NCBI RefSeq assembly: GCF_029227915.1
Contig: NC_079888.1
Span: 23,540,001 to 23,604,000 of the forward strand
DNA from: Hydractinia symbiolongicarpus
Lineage: Eukaryota; Cnidaria; Hydrozoa; Anthoathecata; Hydractiniidae
Length of the DNA: 64,000 nt
Reading direction: 5' to 3'
Below, piece after piece: positions 40,001 through 53,748 of the stretch; positions within the stretch are counted from its first letter, which is position 1, and each line of letters begins with the position of its first letter. Made by a program: the position numbers and the translations under genes. Under the pieces are notes generated by a model, which made no database searches, was not told the DNA's origin, and saw only the letters and a program-made list of their open reading frames with translations.

Positions 40001-41400
40001 CATTTTTGATGAGACGCTGAATAAAAGAAGTTTAATCGCCGGCAAACGAAAACCCGCGATTTCCTGTAAATCCCGGCTTGGCCCGTATAGTCAAAAGTAT
40101 ACAAAGAAAGTACCCAGGGAGTAAACTCATTTCCCGAACGATTTTTTAAATTATTTTTTCACCACTAAAACGCACGAGACTTGTAGTTTTCAAAAATGTT
40201 TTCATTTTTGATGAGACGCTGAATAAAAGAAGTTTAATCGCCGGCAAACGAAAACCCGCGATTTCCCGTTAATCCCGGGCTTGGCCCGTATAGTCAAAAG
40301 TATACAAAGAAAGTACCCAGGGAGTAAACTCATTTCCCGAACGATTTTTTAAATTACTTTTTCACCACTAACACGCACGAGACTTGTAGTTTTTAAAAAT
40401 GTTTTCATTTTTGATGAGACGCTGAATAAAAGAAGTTTAATCGCCGGCAAACGAAAACCTGCGATTTCCCGTAAATCCTGGACTCGGCCCGTATAGCCAA
40501 AAGTATACAAAGAAAGTACCCAGGAAGTAAACTCATTTCCCAAAAGATTTTTTAAATTATTATTTCACCACTAAAACGCATGAGACTTGTAGTTTTCAAG
40601 AATGTTTTCATTTTTGATGAGACGCTGAATAAAAGCAGTTTAATCGCCGGCAAACGAAAACCCGCGATTTCCCGTAAATCCCGGGCTTGGCACGTATAGT
40701 CAAATCTATACAAAGAAAGTACCCTGTGAGTAAACTCATTTCCAGAACGATTTTTTCAATTATTTTTTCACCACTAAAACGCATGAGACTTGTAGTTTTC
40801 AAAAATGTTTTCATTTTTGGTGAGACGCTGAATAAAAGCAGTTTAATCGCCGGCAAACGAAAAACTGCGATTTCCCTAAATCCCAGACTCGGCCCGTATA
40901 GTCAAAAGTATACAAAGAAAGTACCCAAGGAGTAAACTCATTTCCAGAAAGATTTTTTAAATTATTTTTTCACCACTAAAACGCATAAGACTTGTGGTTG
41001 TCAAAAATGTTTTCATTTTTGATGAGACGCTGAATAAAGGAAGTTTAATCGCCGGCAAACGAAATCCCGCGTTTTCCCGTAAATCCGGGGCTTGGCCCGT
41101 ATAGTCGAATGTATACAAAGAAAGTACCCAGGGAGTAAACTCATTTCCCGAACGATTTTTTAAATTTTTTTTTCACCACTAAAACTCATGAGACTTGTAG
41201 TTTTCAAAAATGTTTTCATTTTTGATGAGACGCTTAATGAAAGAGGTTTAATCGCCGGAAAACGAAAACACGCGATTTCCCGTAAATCCCGGGCTTGGCC
41301 CGTATAGTCGAATGTATACAAAGAAAATACCCTGTGAGTAAACTCATTTCCAGAACGATTTTTTAAATTATTTTTTCACCACTAAAACGCATAAGACTTG
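37071..41400. repeat. Nested 4-, 10- and 7-monomer repeats
   Basis: The 'ataccctgtg' marker occurs at 37071, 37881, 39907 and 41327, spacings of 810, 2026 and 1420 bp (4, 10 and 7 monomers), with another at 33221. The monomers after each marker keep the same order, including the 'cactaacacgcacgag' variant at about 38340, 40368 and 41787. Confidence 0.78.
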
Positions 41401-44400
41401 TAGTTTTTAAAAATGTTTTCATTTTTGATGAGACGCTGAATAAAAGAAGTTTAATCGCCGGCAAACGAAAACCCGCGATTTCCTGTAAATCCCGGCTTGG
41501 CCCGTATAGTAAAAAGTATACAAAGAAAGTACCCAGGGAGTAAACTCATTTCCCGAACGATTTTTTAAATTATTTTTTCACCACTAAAACGCATGAGACT
41601 TGTAGTTTTCAAAAATGTTTTCATTTTTGATGAGACGCTGAATAAAAGAAGTTTAATCGCCGGCAAACGAAAACCCGCGATTTCCCGTTAATCCCGGGCT
41701 TGGCCCGTATAGTCAAAAGTATACAAAGAAAGTACCCAGGGAGTAAACTCATTTCCCGAACGATTTTTTAAATTACTTTTTCACCACTAACACGCACGAG
41801 ACTTGTAGTTTTTAAAAATGTTTTCATTTTTGATGAGACGCTGAATAAAAGAATTTTAATCGCCGGCAAACGAAAACCTGCGATTTCCCGTAAATCCTGG
41901 ACTCGGCCCGTATAGTCAAAAGTAGACAAAGAAAGTACCCAGGGAGTAAACTCATTTCCCAAAAGATTTTTTAAATTATTATTTCACCACTAAAACGCAT
42001 GAGACTTGTAGTTTTCAAGAATGTTTTCATTTTTGATGAGACGCTGAATAAAAGCAGTTTAATCGCCGGCAAACGAAAACCCGCGATTTCCCGTAAATCC
42101 CGGGCTTGACACGTATAGTCAAATCTATACAAAGAAAGTACCCTGTGAGTAAACTCATTTCCAGAACGATTTTTTAAATTATTTTTTCACCACTAAAACG
42201 CATGAGACTTGTAGTTTTCAAAAATGTTTTCATTTTTGGTGAGACGCTGAATAAAAGCAGTTTAATCGCCGGCAAACGAAAAACTGCGATTTCCCTAAAT
42301 CCCGGACTCAGCCCGTATAGTCAAAAGTATACAAAGAAAGTACCCAGGGAGTAAACTCATTTCCAGAACGATTTTTTAAATTATTTTTTCACCACTAAAA
42401 CGCATAAGACTTGTAGTTTTTAAAAGTGTTTTCATTTTTGATGAGACGCTGAATAAAAGAAGTTTAATCGCCGGCAAACGAAAACCCGCGATTTCACGTA
42501 AATCCCGGGCTTGGCCCGTATAGCCAAAAGTATAAAAAGAAAGTACCCAGGGAGTAAACTCATTTCCCGAACGATTTTTTAAATTATTTTTTCACCACTA
42601 AAACGCATGAGACTTGTAGTTTTCAAAAATGTTTTCATTTTTGATGAGACGCTGAATGAAAGAAGTTTAATCGCCGGCAAACGAAAACCCGCGATTTCCC
42701 GTTAATCCCGGGCTTGGCCCGTATAGTCAAAAGTATACAAAGAAAGTACCCAGGGAGTAAACTCATTTCCCGAACGATTTTTTAAATTACTTTTTCACCA
42801 CTAAAACGCATGAGACTTGTAGTTTTTAAAAATGTTTTCATTTTTGATGAGACGCTGAATAAAAGAAGTTTAATCGCCGGCAAACGAAAACCTGCGATTT
42901 CCCGTAAATCCTGGACTCGGCTCGTATAGTCAAAAGTATACAAAGAAAGTACCCAGGGAGTAAACTCATTTCCCAAAAGATTTTTTAAATTATTATTTCA
43001 CCACTAAAACGCATGAGACTTGTAGTTTTCAAGAATGTTTTCATTTTTGATGAGACGCTGAATAAAAGCAGTTTAATCGCCGGGAAACGAAAACCCGCGA
43101 TTTCCCGTAAATCCCGGGCTTGGCACGTATAGTCAAATCTATACAAAGAAAGTACCCTGTGAGTAAACTCATTTCCAGAACGATTTTTTAAATTATTTTT
43201 TCACCACTAAAACGCATGAGACTTGTAGTTTTCAAAAATGTTTTCATTTTTGGTGAGACGCTGAATAAAAGCAGTTTAATCGCCGGCAAACTAAAAACTG
43301 CGATTTCCCTAAATCCCAGACTCGGCCCGTATAGTCAAAAGTATACAAAGAAAGTACCCAAGGAGTAAACTCATTTCCAGAAAGATTTTTTAAATTATTT
43401 TTTCACCACTAAAACGCATAAGACTTGTAGTTGTCAAAAATGTTTTCATTTTTGATGAGACGCTGAATAAAGGAAGTTTAATCGCCGGCAAACAAAAACC
43501 CGCGATTTCCCGTAAATCCCGGGCTTGGCCCGTATAGTCAAAAGTATACAAAGAAAGTACCCAGGGAGTAAACTCATTTCCTGAACGATTTTTTATATTA
43601 TTTTTTTACCACTAAAACGCATAAGACTTGTAGTTTTTAAAAGTGTTTTCATTTTTGATGAGACGCTGAATAAAAGAAGTTTAATCGCCGGCAAACAAAA
43701 ACCCGCGATTTCCCGTAAATCCCGGGCTTGGCCCGTATAGCGAAAAGTATAAAAAGAAAGTACCCAGGGAGTAAACTCATTTCCCGAACGATTTTTTATA
43801 TTATTTTTTTACCACTAAACGCATGAGACTTGTAGTTTTCAAAAAAATTTTCATATTTGATGGAATGCTGAATAAAAGAAGTTTAATCGCCGGCAAACGA
43901 AAATCCGCGATTTCCCGTAAATCCCGGACTGGGCCCGTATAGTCAAATGTATACAAAGAAAGTATCCAGGGAGTAAACTCATTTCCCGAACGATTTTTTA
44001 AATTATTTTTTCACCACTAAAACGCATGAGACTTGTAGTTTTCAAAAATGTTTTCATTTTTGATGAGACGCTGAATAAAAGAAGCTTAATCGCCGGTAAA
44101 CGAAAACCTGCGATTCCCCGTAAATCCTGGACTCGGCCCGTATAGTCAAAAGTATACAAAGAAAGTACCCAGGGAGTAAACTCATTTCCCAAACGATTTT
44201 TTAAATTATTATTTCACCACAAAAACGCATGAGACTTGTAGTTTTCAAGAATGTTTTCATTTTTGATGAGACGCTGAATAAAAGCAGTTTAATCGCCGGC
44301 AAACGAAAACCCGCGATATCCCGTAAATCCCGGCTTGGCCCGTATAGTCAAAAGTATTTAAAGAAAGTACCCAGGGAGTAAACTCATTTCCCGAACGATT

Positions 44401-46030
44401 TTTTAAATTATTTTTTCACCACTAAAACGCATAAGACTTGTAGTTTTTTAAAAATGTTTTCATTTTTGATGAGACGCTGAATAACAGCAGTTTAATCGCT
44501 GGCAAACGAAAAACTGCAATTCTCTAAATCCCGGACTCGGCCCGTATAGTCAAAAGTATACAAAGAAAGTACCCAGGGAGTAAACTCATTTCCAGAACGA
44601 TTTTTTAAATTATTTTTTTACCACTAAAACGCATAAGATTTGTAGTTTTTAAAAATGTTTTCATTTTTGATGAGACGCTGAATAAAAGAAGTTTAATCGC
44701 CGGCAAACGAAAACCCGCGATTTCCCGTAAATCCCGGGCTTGGCCCGTATAGCCAAAAGTATACAAAGAAAGTACCCAGGGAGTAAACTCATTTCCCGAA
44801 CGATTTTTTATATTATTTTTTTACCACTAAACGCATGAGACTTGTAGTTTTCAAAAAAATTTTCATATTTGATGGGACGCTGAATAAAAGAAGTTTAATC
44901 GCCGGCAAACGAAAATCCGCGATTTCCCGTAAATCCCGGACTCAGCCCGTATAGTCAAAAGTATACAAAGAAAGTACCCAGGGAGTAAACTCATTTCCCG
45001 AACGATTTTTTAAATTATTTTTTCACCACTAAAACGCATGAGACTTGTAGTTTTCAAAAATGTTTTCATTTTTGATGAGACGCATAATGAAAGAGGTTTA
45101 ATCGCCGGCAAATGAAATCCCGCGTTTTCCCGTAAATCCGGGGCTTGGCCCGTATAGTCGAATGTATACAAAGAAAGTACCCAGGGAGTAAACTCATTTC
45201 CCGAACGATTTTTTATATTATTTTTTTACCACTAAACGCATGAGACTTGTAGTTTTCAAAAATATTTTCATATTTGATGGGACGCTGAATAAAAGAAGTT
45301 TAATCGCCGGCAAACGAAAATCCGCGATTTCCCGTAAATCCCGGACTCGGCCCGTATAGTCAAAAGTATACAAAGAAAGTACCCAGGGAGTAAACTCATT
45401 TCCCGAACGATTTTTTAAATTATTTTTTCACCACTAAAATGCATGAGACTTGTAGTTTTCAAAAATGTTTTCATTTTTGGTGAGACGCTGAATAAAAGCA
45501 GTTTAATCGCCGGCAAACGAAAAACTGCGATTTCCCTAAATCCCAGACTCGGCCCGTATAATCAAAAGTATACAAAGAAAGTACCCAGGGAGTAAACTCA
45601 TTTCCAGAACGATTTTTTAAATTATTTTTTCACCACTAAAACGCATCAGACTTGTAGTTTTTAAAAATGTTTTCATTTTTGATGAGACGCTGAATAAAGG
45701 AAGTTTAATCGCCGGCAAACGAAAACCCGCGATTTCCCGTAAATCCCGGGCTTGGCCCGTATAGTCAAAAGTATACAAAGAAAGTACCCAGGGAGTAAAC
45801 TCATTTCCCGAACGATTTTTTAAATTACTTTTTCACCACTAAAACTCATGAGACTTGTAGTTTTTAAAAATGTTTTCATTTTTGATGAGACGCTGAATAA
45901 AAGAAGTTTAATCGCCGGCAAACGAAAACCCGCGATTTCCCGTAAATCCCGGGCTTGGCCCGTATAGTCAAAAGTATACAAAGAAAGTACCCAGGGAGTA
46001 AACTCATTTCCCGAACGATTTTTTAAATTA

Positions 46031-47650
46031 TTTTTTCACCACTAAAACGCATGAGACTTGTAGTTTTTAAAAATGTTTTCATTTTTGATGAGACGCTGAA
46101 TAAAAGAAGTTTAATCGCCGGCAAACGAAAACCCGCGATTTCCCGTAAATCCCGGGCTTGGCCCGTATAGCCAAAAGTATACAAAGAAAGTACCCAGGGA
46201 GTAAACTCATTTCCCGAACGATTTTTTATATTATTTTTTTACCACTAAACGCATGAGACTTGTAGTTTTCAAAAAAATTTTCATATTTGATGGGACGCTG
46301 AATAAAAGAAGTTTAATCGCCGGCAAACGAAAATCCGCGATTTCCCGTAAATCCCGGACTCGGCCCGTATAGTCAAAAGTATACAAAGAAAGTACCCAGG
46401 GAGTAAACTCATTTCCCGAACGATTTTTTAAAGTATTTTTTCACCACTGAAACGCATGAGACTTGTAGTTTTCAAAAATGTTTTCATTTTTGATGAGACG
46501 CATAATGAAAGAGGTTTAATCGCCGGCAAATGAAATCCCGCGTTTTCCCGTAAATCCGGGGCTTGGCCCGTATAGTCGAATGTATACAAAGAAAGTACCC
46601 AGGGAGTAAACTCATTTCCCGAACGATTTTTTATATTATTTTTTTACCACTAAACGCATGAGACTTGTAGTTTTCAAAAATATTTTCATATTTGATGGGA
46701 CGCTGAATAAAAGAAGTTTAATCGCCGGCAAACGAAAATCCGCGATTTCCCGTAAATCCCGGACTCGGCCCGTATAGTCAAAAGTATACAAAGAAAGTAC
46801 CCAGGGAGTAAACTCATTTCCCGAACGATTTTTTAAATTATTTTTTCACCACTAAAACGCATGAGACTTGTAGTTTTTAAAAATGTTTTCATTTTTGGTG
46901 AGACGCTGAATAAAAGCAGTTTAATCGCCGGCAAACGAAAACCCGCGATTTCCCGTAAATCCCGGGCTTGGCCCGTATAGCCAAAAGTATACAAAGAAAG
47001 TACCCAGGGAGTAAACTCATTTCCCGAACGATTTTTTATATTATTTTTTTACCACTAAACGCATGAGACTTGTAGTTTTCAAAAAAATTTTCATATTTGA
47101 TGGGACGCTGAATAAAAGAAGTTTAATCGCCGGCAAACGAAAATCCGCGATTTCCCGTAAATCCCGGACTCGGCCCGTATAGTCAAAAGTATACAAAGAA
47201 AGTACCCAGGGAGTAAACTCATTTCCCGAACGATTTTTTAAAGTATTTTTTCACCACTGAAACGCATGAGACTTGTAGTTTTCAAAAATGTTTTCATTTT
47301 TGATGAGACGCATAATGAAAGAGGTTTAATCGCCGGCAAATGAAATCCCGCGTTTTCCCGTAAATCCGGGGCTTGGCCCGTATAGTCGAATGTATACAAA
47401 GAAAGTACCCAGGGAGTAAACTCATTTCCCGAACGATTTTTTATATTATTTTTTTACCACTAAACGCATGAGACTTGTAGTTTTCAAAAATATTTTCATA
47501 TTTGATGGGACGCTGAATAAAAGAAGTTTAATCGCCGGCAAACGAAAATCCGCGATTTCCCGTAAATCCCGGACTCGGCCCGTATAGTCAAAAGTATACA
47601 AAGAAAGTACCCAGGGAGTAAACTCATTTCCCGAACGATTTTTTAAATTA
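46031..47650. repeat. 4-monomer tandem duplication (period 810 bp)
   Basis: The rare 'ttaaagtattttttcacc' with 'cactgaaacgc' monomer at about 46430 recurs at 47240, exactly 810 bp on, and the monomers on either side match nearly perfectly. A similar 'cactgaaacgc' monomer appears once more near 62394. Confidence 0.88.
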
Positions 47651-48039
47651 TTTTTTCACCACTAAAACGCATAAAACTTGTAGTTTTCAAAAATGTTTTC
47701 ATTTTTGGTGAGACGCTGAATAAAAGCAGTTTAATCGCCGGCAAACGAAAAACTGCGATTTCCTTAAATCCCAGACTCGGCCCGTATAGTCAAAAGTATA
47801 CAAAGAAAGTACCCAGGGAGTAAACTCATTTCCAGAACGATTTTTTAAATTATTTTTTCACCACTAAAACGCATAAGACTTGTAGTTTTTAAAAATGTTT
47901 TCATTTTTAATGAGACGCTGAATAAAGGAAGTTTAATCGCCGGCAAACGAAAACCCGCGATTTCCCGTAAATCCCGGGCTTGGCCCGTATAGTCAAAAGT
48001 ATACAAAGAAAGTACCCAGGGAGTAAACTGATTTCCCGA

Positions 48040-50070
48040 ACGATTTTTTAAATTATTTTTTCACCACTAAAACGCATAAGACTTGTAGTTTTTAAAAATG
48101 TTTTCATTTTTAATGAGACGCTGAATAAAGGAAGTTTAATCGCCGGCAAACGAAAACCCGCGATTTCCCGTAAATCCCGGGCTTGGCCCGTATAGTCAAA
48201 AGTATACAAAGAAAGTACCCAGGGAGTAAACTGATTTCCCGAACGATTTTTTATATTATTTTTTTACCACTAAACGCATGAGACTTGTAGTTTTCAAAAA
48301 AATTTTCATATTTGATGGGATGCTGAATAAAAGAAGTTTAATCGCCGGCAAACGAAAATCCGCGATTTCCCGTAAATCCCGGACTGGGCCCGTATAGTCA
48401 AAAGTATACAAAGAAAGTATCCAGGGAGTAAACTCATTTCCCGAACGATTTTTTAAATTATTTTTTCACCACAAAAACGCATGAGACTTGTAGTTTTCAA
48501 AAATGTTTTCATTTTTGATGAGACGCTGAATAAAAGAAGTTTAATCGCCGGTAAACGAAAACCTGCGATTCCCCGTAAATCCTGGACTCGGCCCGTATAG
48601 TCAAAAGTATACAAAGAAAGTACCCAGGGAGTAAACTTATTTCCCAAACGTTTTTTTAAATTATTTTTTCACCACTAAAACGCATGAGACTTGTAGTTTT
48701 TAAAAAATGTTTTCATTTTTGATGAGACGCTGAATAAAAGCAGTTTAATCGCCGGCAAACGAAAAACTGCAATTCTCTAAATCCTGGACTCGGCCCGTAT
48801 AGTCAAAAGTATACAAAGAAAGTACCCAGGGAGTAAACTCATTTCCCAAACGATTTTTTAAATTATTATTTCACCACAAAAACGCATGAGACTTGTAGTT
48901 TTCAAGAATGTTTTCATTTTTGATGAGACGCTGAATAAAAGCAGTTTAATCGCCGGCAAACGAAAACCCGCGATATCCCGTAAATCCCGGGCTTGGCCCG
49001 TATAGTCAAAAGTATACAAAGAAAGTACCCAGGGAGTAAACTGATTTCCCGAACGATTTTTTAAATTATTTTTTCACCACTAAAACGCATAAGACTTGTA
49101 GTTTTTAAAAATGTTTTCATTTTTAATGAGACGCTGAATAAAGGAAGTTTAATCGCCGGCAAACGAAAACCCGCGATTTCCCGTAAATCCCGGGCTTGGC
49201 CCGTATAGTCAAAAGTATACAAAGAAAGTACCCAGGGAGTAAACTGATTTCCCGAACGATTTTTTATATTATTTTTTTACCACTAAACGCATGAGACTTG
49301 TAGTTTTCAAAAAAATTTTCATATTTGATGGGATGCTGAATAAAAGAAGTTTAATCGCCGGCAAACGAAAATCCGCGATTTCCCGTAATTCCCGGACTGG
49401 GCCCGTATAGTCAAAAGTATACAAAGAAAGTATCCAGGGAGTAAACTCATTTCCCGAACGATTTTTTAAATTATTTTTTCACCACAAAAACGCATGAGAC
49501 TTGTAGTTTTCAAAAATGTTTTCATTTTTGATGAGACGCTGAATAAAAGAAGTTTAATCGCCGGTAAACGAAAACCTGCGATTCCCCGTAAATCCTGGAC
49601 TCGGCCCGTATAGTCAAAAGTATACAAAGAAAGTACCCAGGGAGTAAACTCATTTCCCAAACGATTTTTTAAATTATTTTTTCACCACTAAAACGCATGA
49701 GACTTGTAGTTTTTAAAAAATGTTTTCATTTTTGATGAGACGCTGAATAAAAGCAGTTTAATCGCCGGCAAACGAAAAACTGCAATTCTCTAAATCCTGG
49801 ACTCGGCCCGTATAGTCAAAAGTATACAAAGAAAGTACCCAGGGAGTAAACTCATTTCCCAAACGATTTTTTAAATTATTATTTCACCACAAAAACGCAT
49901 GAGACTTGTAGTTTTCAAGAATGTTTTCATTTTTGATGAGACGCTGAATAAAAGCAGTTTAATCGCCGGCAAACGAAAACCCGCGATATCCCGTAAATCC
50001 CGGCTTGGCCCGTATAGTCAAAAGTATACAAAGAAAGTACCCAGGGAGTAAACTCATTTCCCGAACGATT
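48040..50070. repeat. 5-monomer tandem duplication (period 1013 bp)
   Basis: A block with 'accacaaaaacgcatgag', 'gatgggatgctg', 'ggactgggcccg' and 'gaaagtatccagg' around 48300-48650 recurs at 49310-49660, 1013 bp later. The 'tttttaatgagacgc' monomer is additionally doubled near 47.9-48.25 kb. Confidence 0.83.
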
Positions 50071-51539
50071 TTTTAAATTATTTTTTCACCACTAAAACGC
50101 ATGAGACTTGTAGTTTTTAAAAATGTTTTCATTTTTAATGAGACGCTGAATAAAGGAAGTTTAATCGCCGGCAAACGAAAACCCGCGATTTCCCGTAAAT
50201 CCCGGGCTTGGCCCGTATAGTCAAAAGTATACAAAGAAAGTACCCAGGGAGTAAACTCATTTCCCGAACGATTTTTTAAATTATTTTTTCACCACTAAAA
50301 CGCATGAGACTTGTAGTTTTCAAAAATGTTTTCATTTTTGATGAGACGCTGAATAAAAGAAGTTTAATCGCCGGCAAACGAAAACCCGCGATTTCCCGTA
50401 AATCCCGGGCTTGGCCCGTATAGCCAAAAGTATACAAAGAAAGTACCCAGGGAGTAAACTCATTTCCCGAACGATTTTTTATATTATTTTTTTACCACTA
50501 AACGCATGAGACTTGTAGTTTTCAAAAAAATTTTCATATTTGATAGGACGCTGAATAAAAGAAGTTTAATCGCCGGCAAACGAAAATCCGCGATTTCCCG
50601 TAAATCCCGGACTCGGCCCGTATAGTCAAAAGTATACAAAGAAAGTACCCAGGGAGTAAACTCATTTCCCGAACGATTTTTTAAATTATTTTTTCACCAC
50701 TAAAACGCATGAGACTTGTAGTTTTCAAAAATGTTTTCATTTTTGATGAGACGCATAATGACAGAGGTTTAATCGCCGGCAAATGAAAATCCGCGATTTC
50801 CGGTAAATCCCGGACTCGGCCCGTATAGTCAAAAGTATACAAAGAAAGTACCCAGGGAGTAAACTCATTTCCCGAACGATTTTTTAAATTATTTTTTCAC
50901 CACTAAAACGCATGAGACTTGTAGTTTTCAAAAATGTTTTCATTTTTGATGAGACGCATAATGAAAGAGGTTTAATCGCCGGCAAATGAAATCCCGCGTT
51001 TTCCCGTAAATCCGGGGCTTGGCCCGTATAGTCGAATGTATACAAAGAAAGTACCCAGGGAGAAAACTCATTTCCCGAACGATTTTTTATATTATTTTTT
51101 TACCACTAAACGCATGAGACTTGTAGTTTTCAAAAATATTTTCATATTTGATGGGACGCTGAATAAAAGAAGTTTAATCGCCGGCAAACGAAAATCCGCG
51201 ATTTCCCGTAAATTTCGGACTCGGCCCGTATAGTCAAAAGTATACAAAGAAAGTACCCAGGGAGTAAACTCATTTCCCGAACGATTTTTTAAATTATTTT
51301 TTCACCACTAAAACGCATGAGACTTGTAGTTTTCAAAAATGTTTTCATTTTTGGTGAGACGCTGAATAAAAGCAGTTTAATCGCCGGCAAACGAAAAACT
51401 GCGATTTCCCGTAAATCCCGGGCTTGGCCCGTATAGTCAAAAGTATACAAAGAAAGTACCCAGGGAGTAAACTCATTTCCCGAACGATTTTTTAAATTAT
51501 TTTTTCACCACTAAAACGCATGAGACTTGTAGTTTTCAA

Positions 51540-53100
51540 AAATGTTTTCATTTTTGATGAGACGCTGAATAAAAGAAGTTTAATCGCCGGCAAACGAAAA
51601 CCCGCGATTTCCCGTAAATCCCGGGCTTGGCCCGTATAGCCAAAAGTATACAAAGAAAGTACCCAGGGAGTAAACTCATTTCCCGAACGATTTTTTATAT
51701 TATTTTTTTACCACTAAACGCATGAGACTTGTAGTTTTCAAAAAAATTTTCATATTTGATAGGACGCTGAATAAAAGAAGTTTAATCGCCGGCAAACGAA
51801 AATCCGCGATTTCCCGTAAATCCCGGACTCGGCCCGTATAGTCAAAAGTATACAAAGAAAGTACACAGGGAGTAAACTCATTTCCCAAACGATTTTTTAA
51901 ATTATTTTTTCACCACTAAAACGCATGAGACTTGTAGTTTTTAAAAATGTTTTCATTTTTGATGAGACGCTGAATAAAAGAAGTTTAATCGCCGGCAAAC
52001 GAAAACCTGCGATTTCCCGTAAATCCTGGACTCGGCCCGTATAGTCAAAAGTATACAAAGAAAGTACCCAGGGAGTAAACTCATTTCCCAAACGATTTTT
52101 TAAATTATTTTTTCACCACTAAAACGCATGAGACTTGTAGTTTTCAAAAATGTTTTCATTTTTGATGAGACGCTTAATAAAAAAGGTTTAATCGCCGGCA
52201 AATGAAATCCCGCGTTTTCCCGTAAATCCGGGGCTTGGCCCGTATAGTCGAATGTATACAAAGACAGTACCCAGGGAGTAAACTCATTTCCCGAACGATT
52301 TTTTATATTATTTTTTTACCACTAAACGCATGAGACTTGTAGTTTTCAAAAATATTTTCATATTTGATGGGACGCTGAATAAAAGAAGTTTAATCGCCGG
52401 CAAACGAAAATCCGCGATTTCCCGTAAATCCCGGACTCGGCCCGTATAGTCAAAAGTATACAAAGAAAGTACCCAGGGAGTAAACTCATTTCCCGAACGA
52501 TTTTTTAAATTATTTTTTCACCACTAAAACGCATGAGACTTGTAGTTTTCAAAAATGTTTTCATTTTTGGTGAGACGCTGAATAAAAGCAGTTTAATCGC
52601 CGGCAAACGAAAAACTGCGATTTCCCTAAATCCCAGACTCGGCCCGTATAGTCAAAAGTATACAAAGAAAGTACACAGGGAGTAAACTCATTTCCAGAAC
52701 GATTTTTTAAATTATTTTTTCACCACTAAAACGCATCAGACTTGTAGTTTTTAAAAATGTTTTCATTTTTGATGAGACGCTGAATAAAGGAAGTTTAATC
52801 GCCGGCAAACGAAAACCCGCGATTTCCCGTAAATACCGGGCTTGGCCCGTATAGTCAAAAGTATACAAAGAAAGTACCCAGGGAGTAAACTGATTTCCCG
52901 AACGATTTTTTATATTATTTTTTTACCACTAAACGCATGAGACTTGTAGTTTTCAAAAATATTTTCATATTTGATGAGACGCTGAATAAAAGCAGTTTAA
53001 TCGCCGGTAAACGAAAACCCGCGATATCCCGTAAATCCCGGCTTGGCCCGTATAGTCAAAAGTATACAAAGAAAGTACCCAGGGAGTAAACTCATTTCCC
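51540..53100. repeat. Long-range duplicate, left copy (partner at 60.8-62.15 kb)
   Basis: Monomers here share private variants with 60806-62150 at an offset of 9266 bp: 'tttgataggacgc', 'cgcttaataaaaaagg' at 52171 and 61437, 'gtacacaggg', and 'cgtaaataccggg'. After about 61.6 kb the right copy lacks one monomer relative to the left. Confidence 0.78.
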
Positions 53101-53545
53101 GAACGATTTTTTAAATTATTTTTTCACCACTAAAACGCATGAGACTTGTAGTTTTTTAAAAATGTTTTCATTTTTGATGAGACGCTGAATAAAAGCAGTT
53201 TAATCGCCGGCAAACAAAAAACTGCGATTCTCTAAATCCCGGACTCGGCCCGTATAGTCAAAAGTATACAAAGAAAGTACCCAGGGAGTAAACTCATTTC
53301 CAGAACGATTTTTTAAATTATTTTTTTACCACTAAAACGCATAAGACTTGTAGTTTTTAAAAATATTTTCATATTTGATGGGACGCTGAATAAAAGAAGT
53401 TTAATCGCCGGGAAACGAAAATCCGCGATTTCCCGTAAATCCCGGACTCGGTCCGTATAGTCAAAAGTATACAAAGAAAGTACCCAGGGAGTAAACTCAT
53501 TTCCCGAACGATTTTTTAAATTATTTTTTCACCACTAAAACGCAT

Positions 53546-53748
53546 GAGACTTGTAGTTTTCAAAAATGTTTTCATTTTTGATGAGACGCTGAATAAAAGA
53601 AGTTTAATCGCCGGCAAACGAAAACCCGCGATTTCCCGTAAATCCCGGGCTTGGCCCGTATAGTCAAAAGTATACAAAGAAAGTACCCAGGAAGTAAACT
53701 CATTTCCCGAACGATTTTTTAAATTACTTTTTCACCACTAAAACGCAT
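53546..53748. repeat. Representative satellite monomer (203 bp)
   Basis: One full unit measured from 'gagacttgtag' to the next 'gagacttgtag' is exactly 203 bp. It carries the commonest state at most variable sites: 'gatgagacgctgaataaaagaag', 'cccgcgatttcccg' and 'cccgggcttggcccg'. The middle holds an 11-bp imperfect hairpin, GGGC-TTG-GCCC, and the palindromes GCCGGC and GTATAC. Because 203 is not a multiple of three, any reading frame shifts at each unit boundary. The 'tatatt...ctaaacgc' variant is 202 bp, having lost one A before the CpG. Confidence 0.9.

Larger units (their letters stand above)
31600..43400. repeat. Satellite segment III: return of the 'ccctgtgag' variants
   Basis: No gene. 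From about 32.2 to 43.2 kb some fourteen monomers carry 'cctgtgag' as in segment I, often with 'caaatctatac' or 'gaaaataccctg', and the 'gacagtaccc' type is absent. A subset reading 'gatttcctgtaaatcccgg' follows the 'ataccctg' monomer each time. This makes a compositionally distinct block between two blocks lacking the variant. Confidence 0.78.

Noticed and set aside
40687-40935. Plus-strand frame of 82 codons, and similar ones at 14163 and 51036
   Set aside because: Pure satellite read in another frame across a unit boundary. There is no conserved start, no recognisable domain, and overlapping minus-strand frames.
53570-53600. Hammerhead ribozyme-like 'TGATGAG...GAA' in every monomer, as found in some satellites
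   Set aside because: The base before TGATGAG is T rather than the required C. The second core segment reads CTGAATA instead of CGAAA, and no stem II can form between them. The minus strand has no CTGATGAG.
53640-53660. Hairpin GGGCTTGGCCC as a transcription terminator
   Set aside because: The stem is only four base pairs, is lost in many monomers ('ggactcggccc') and is not next to any gene.
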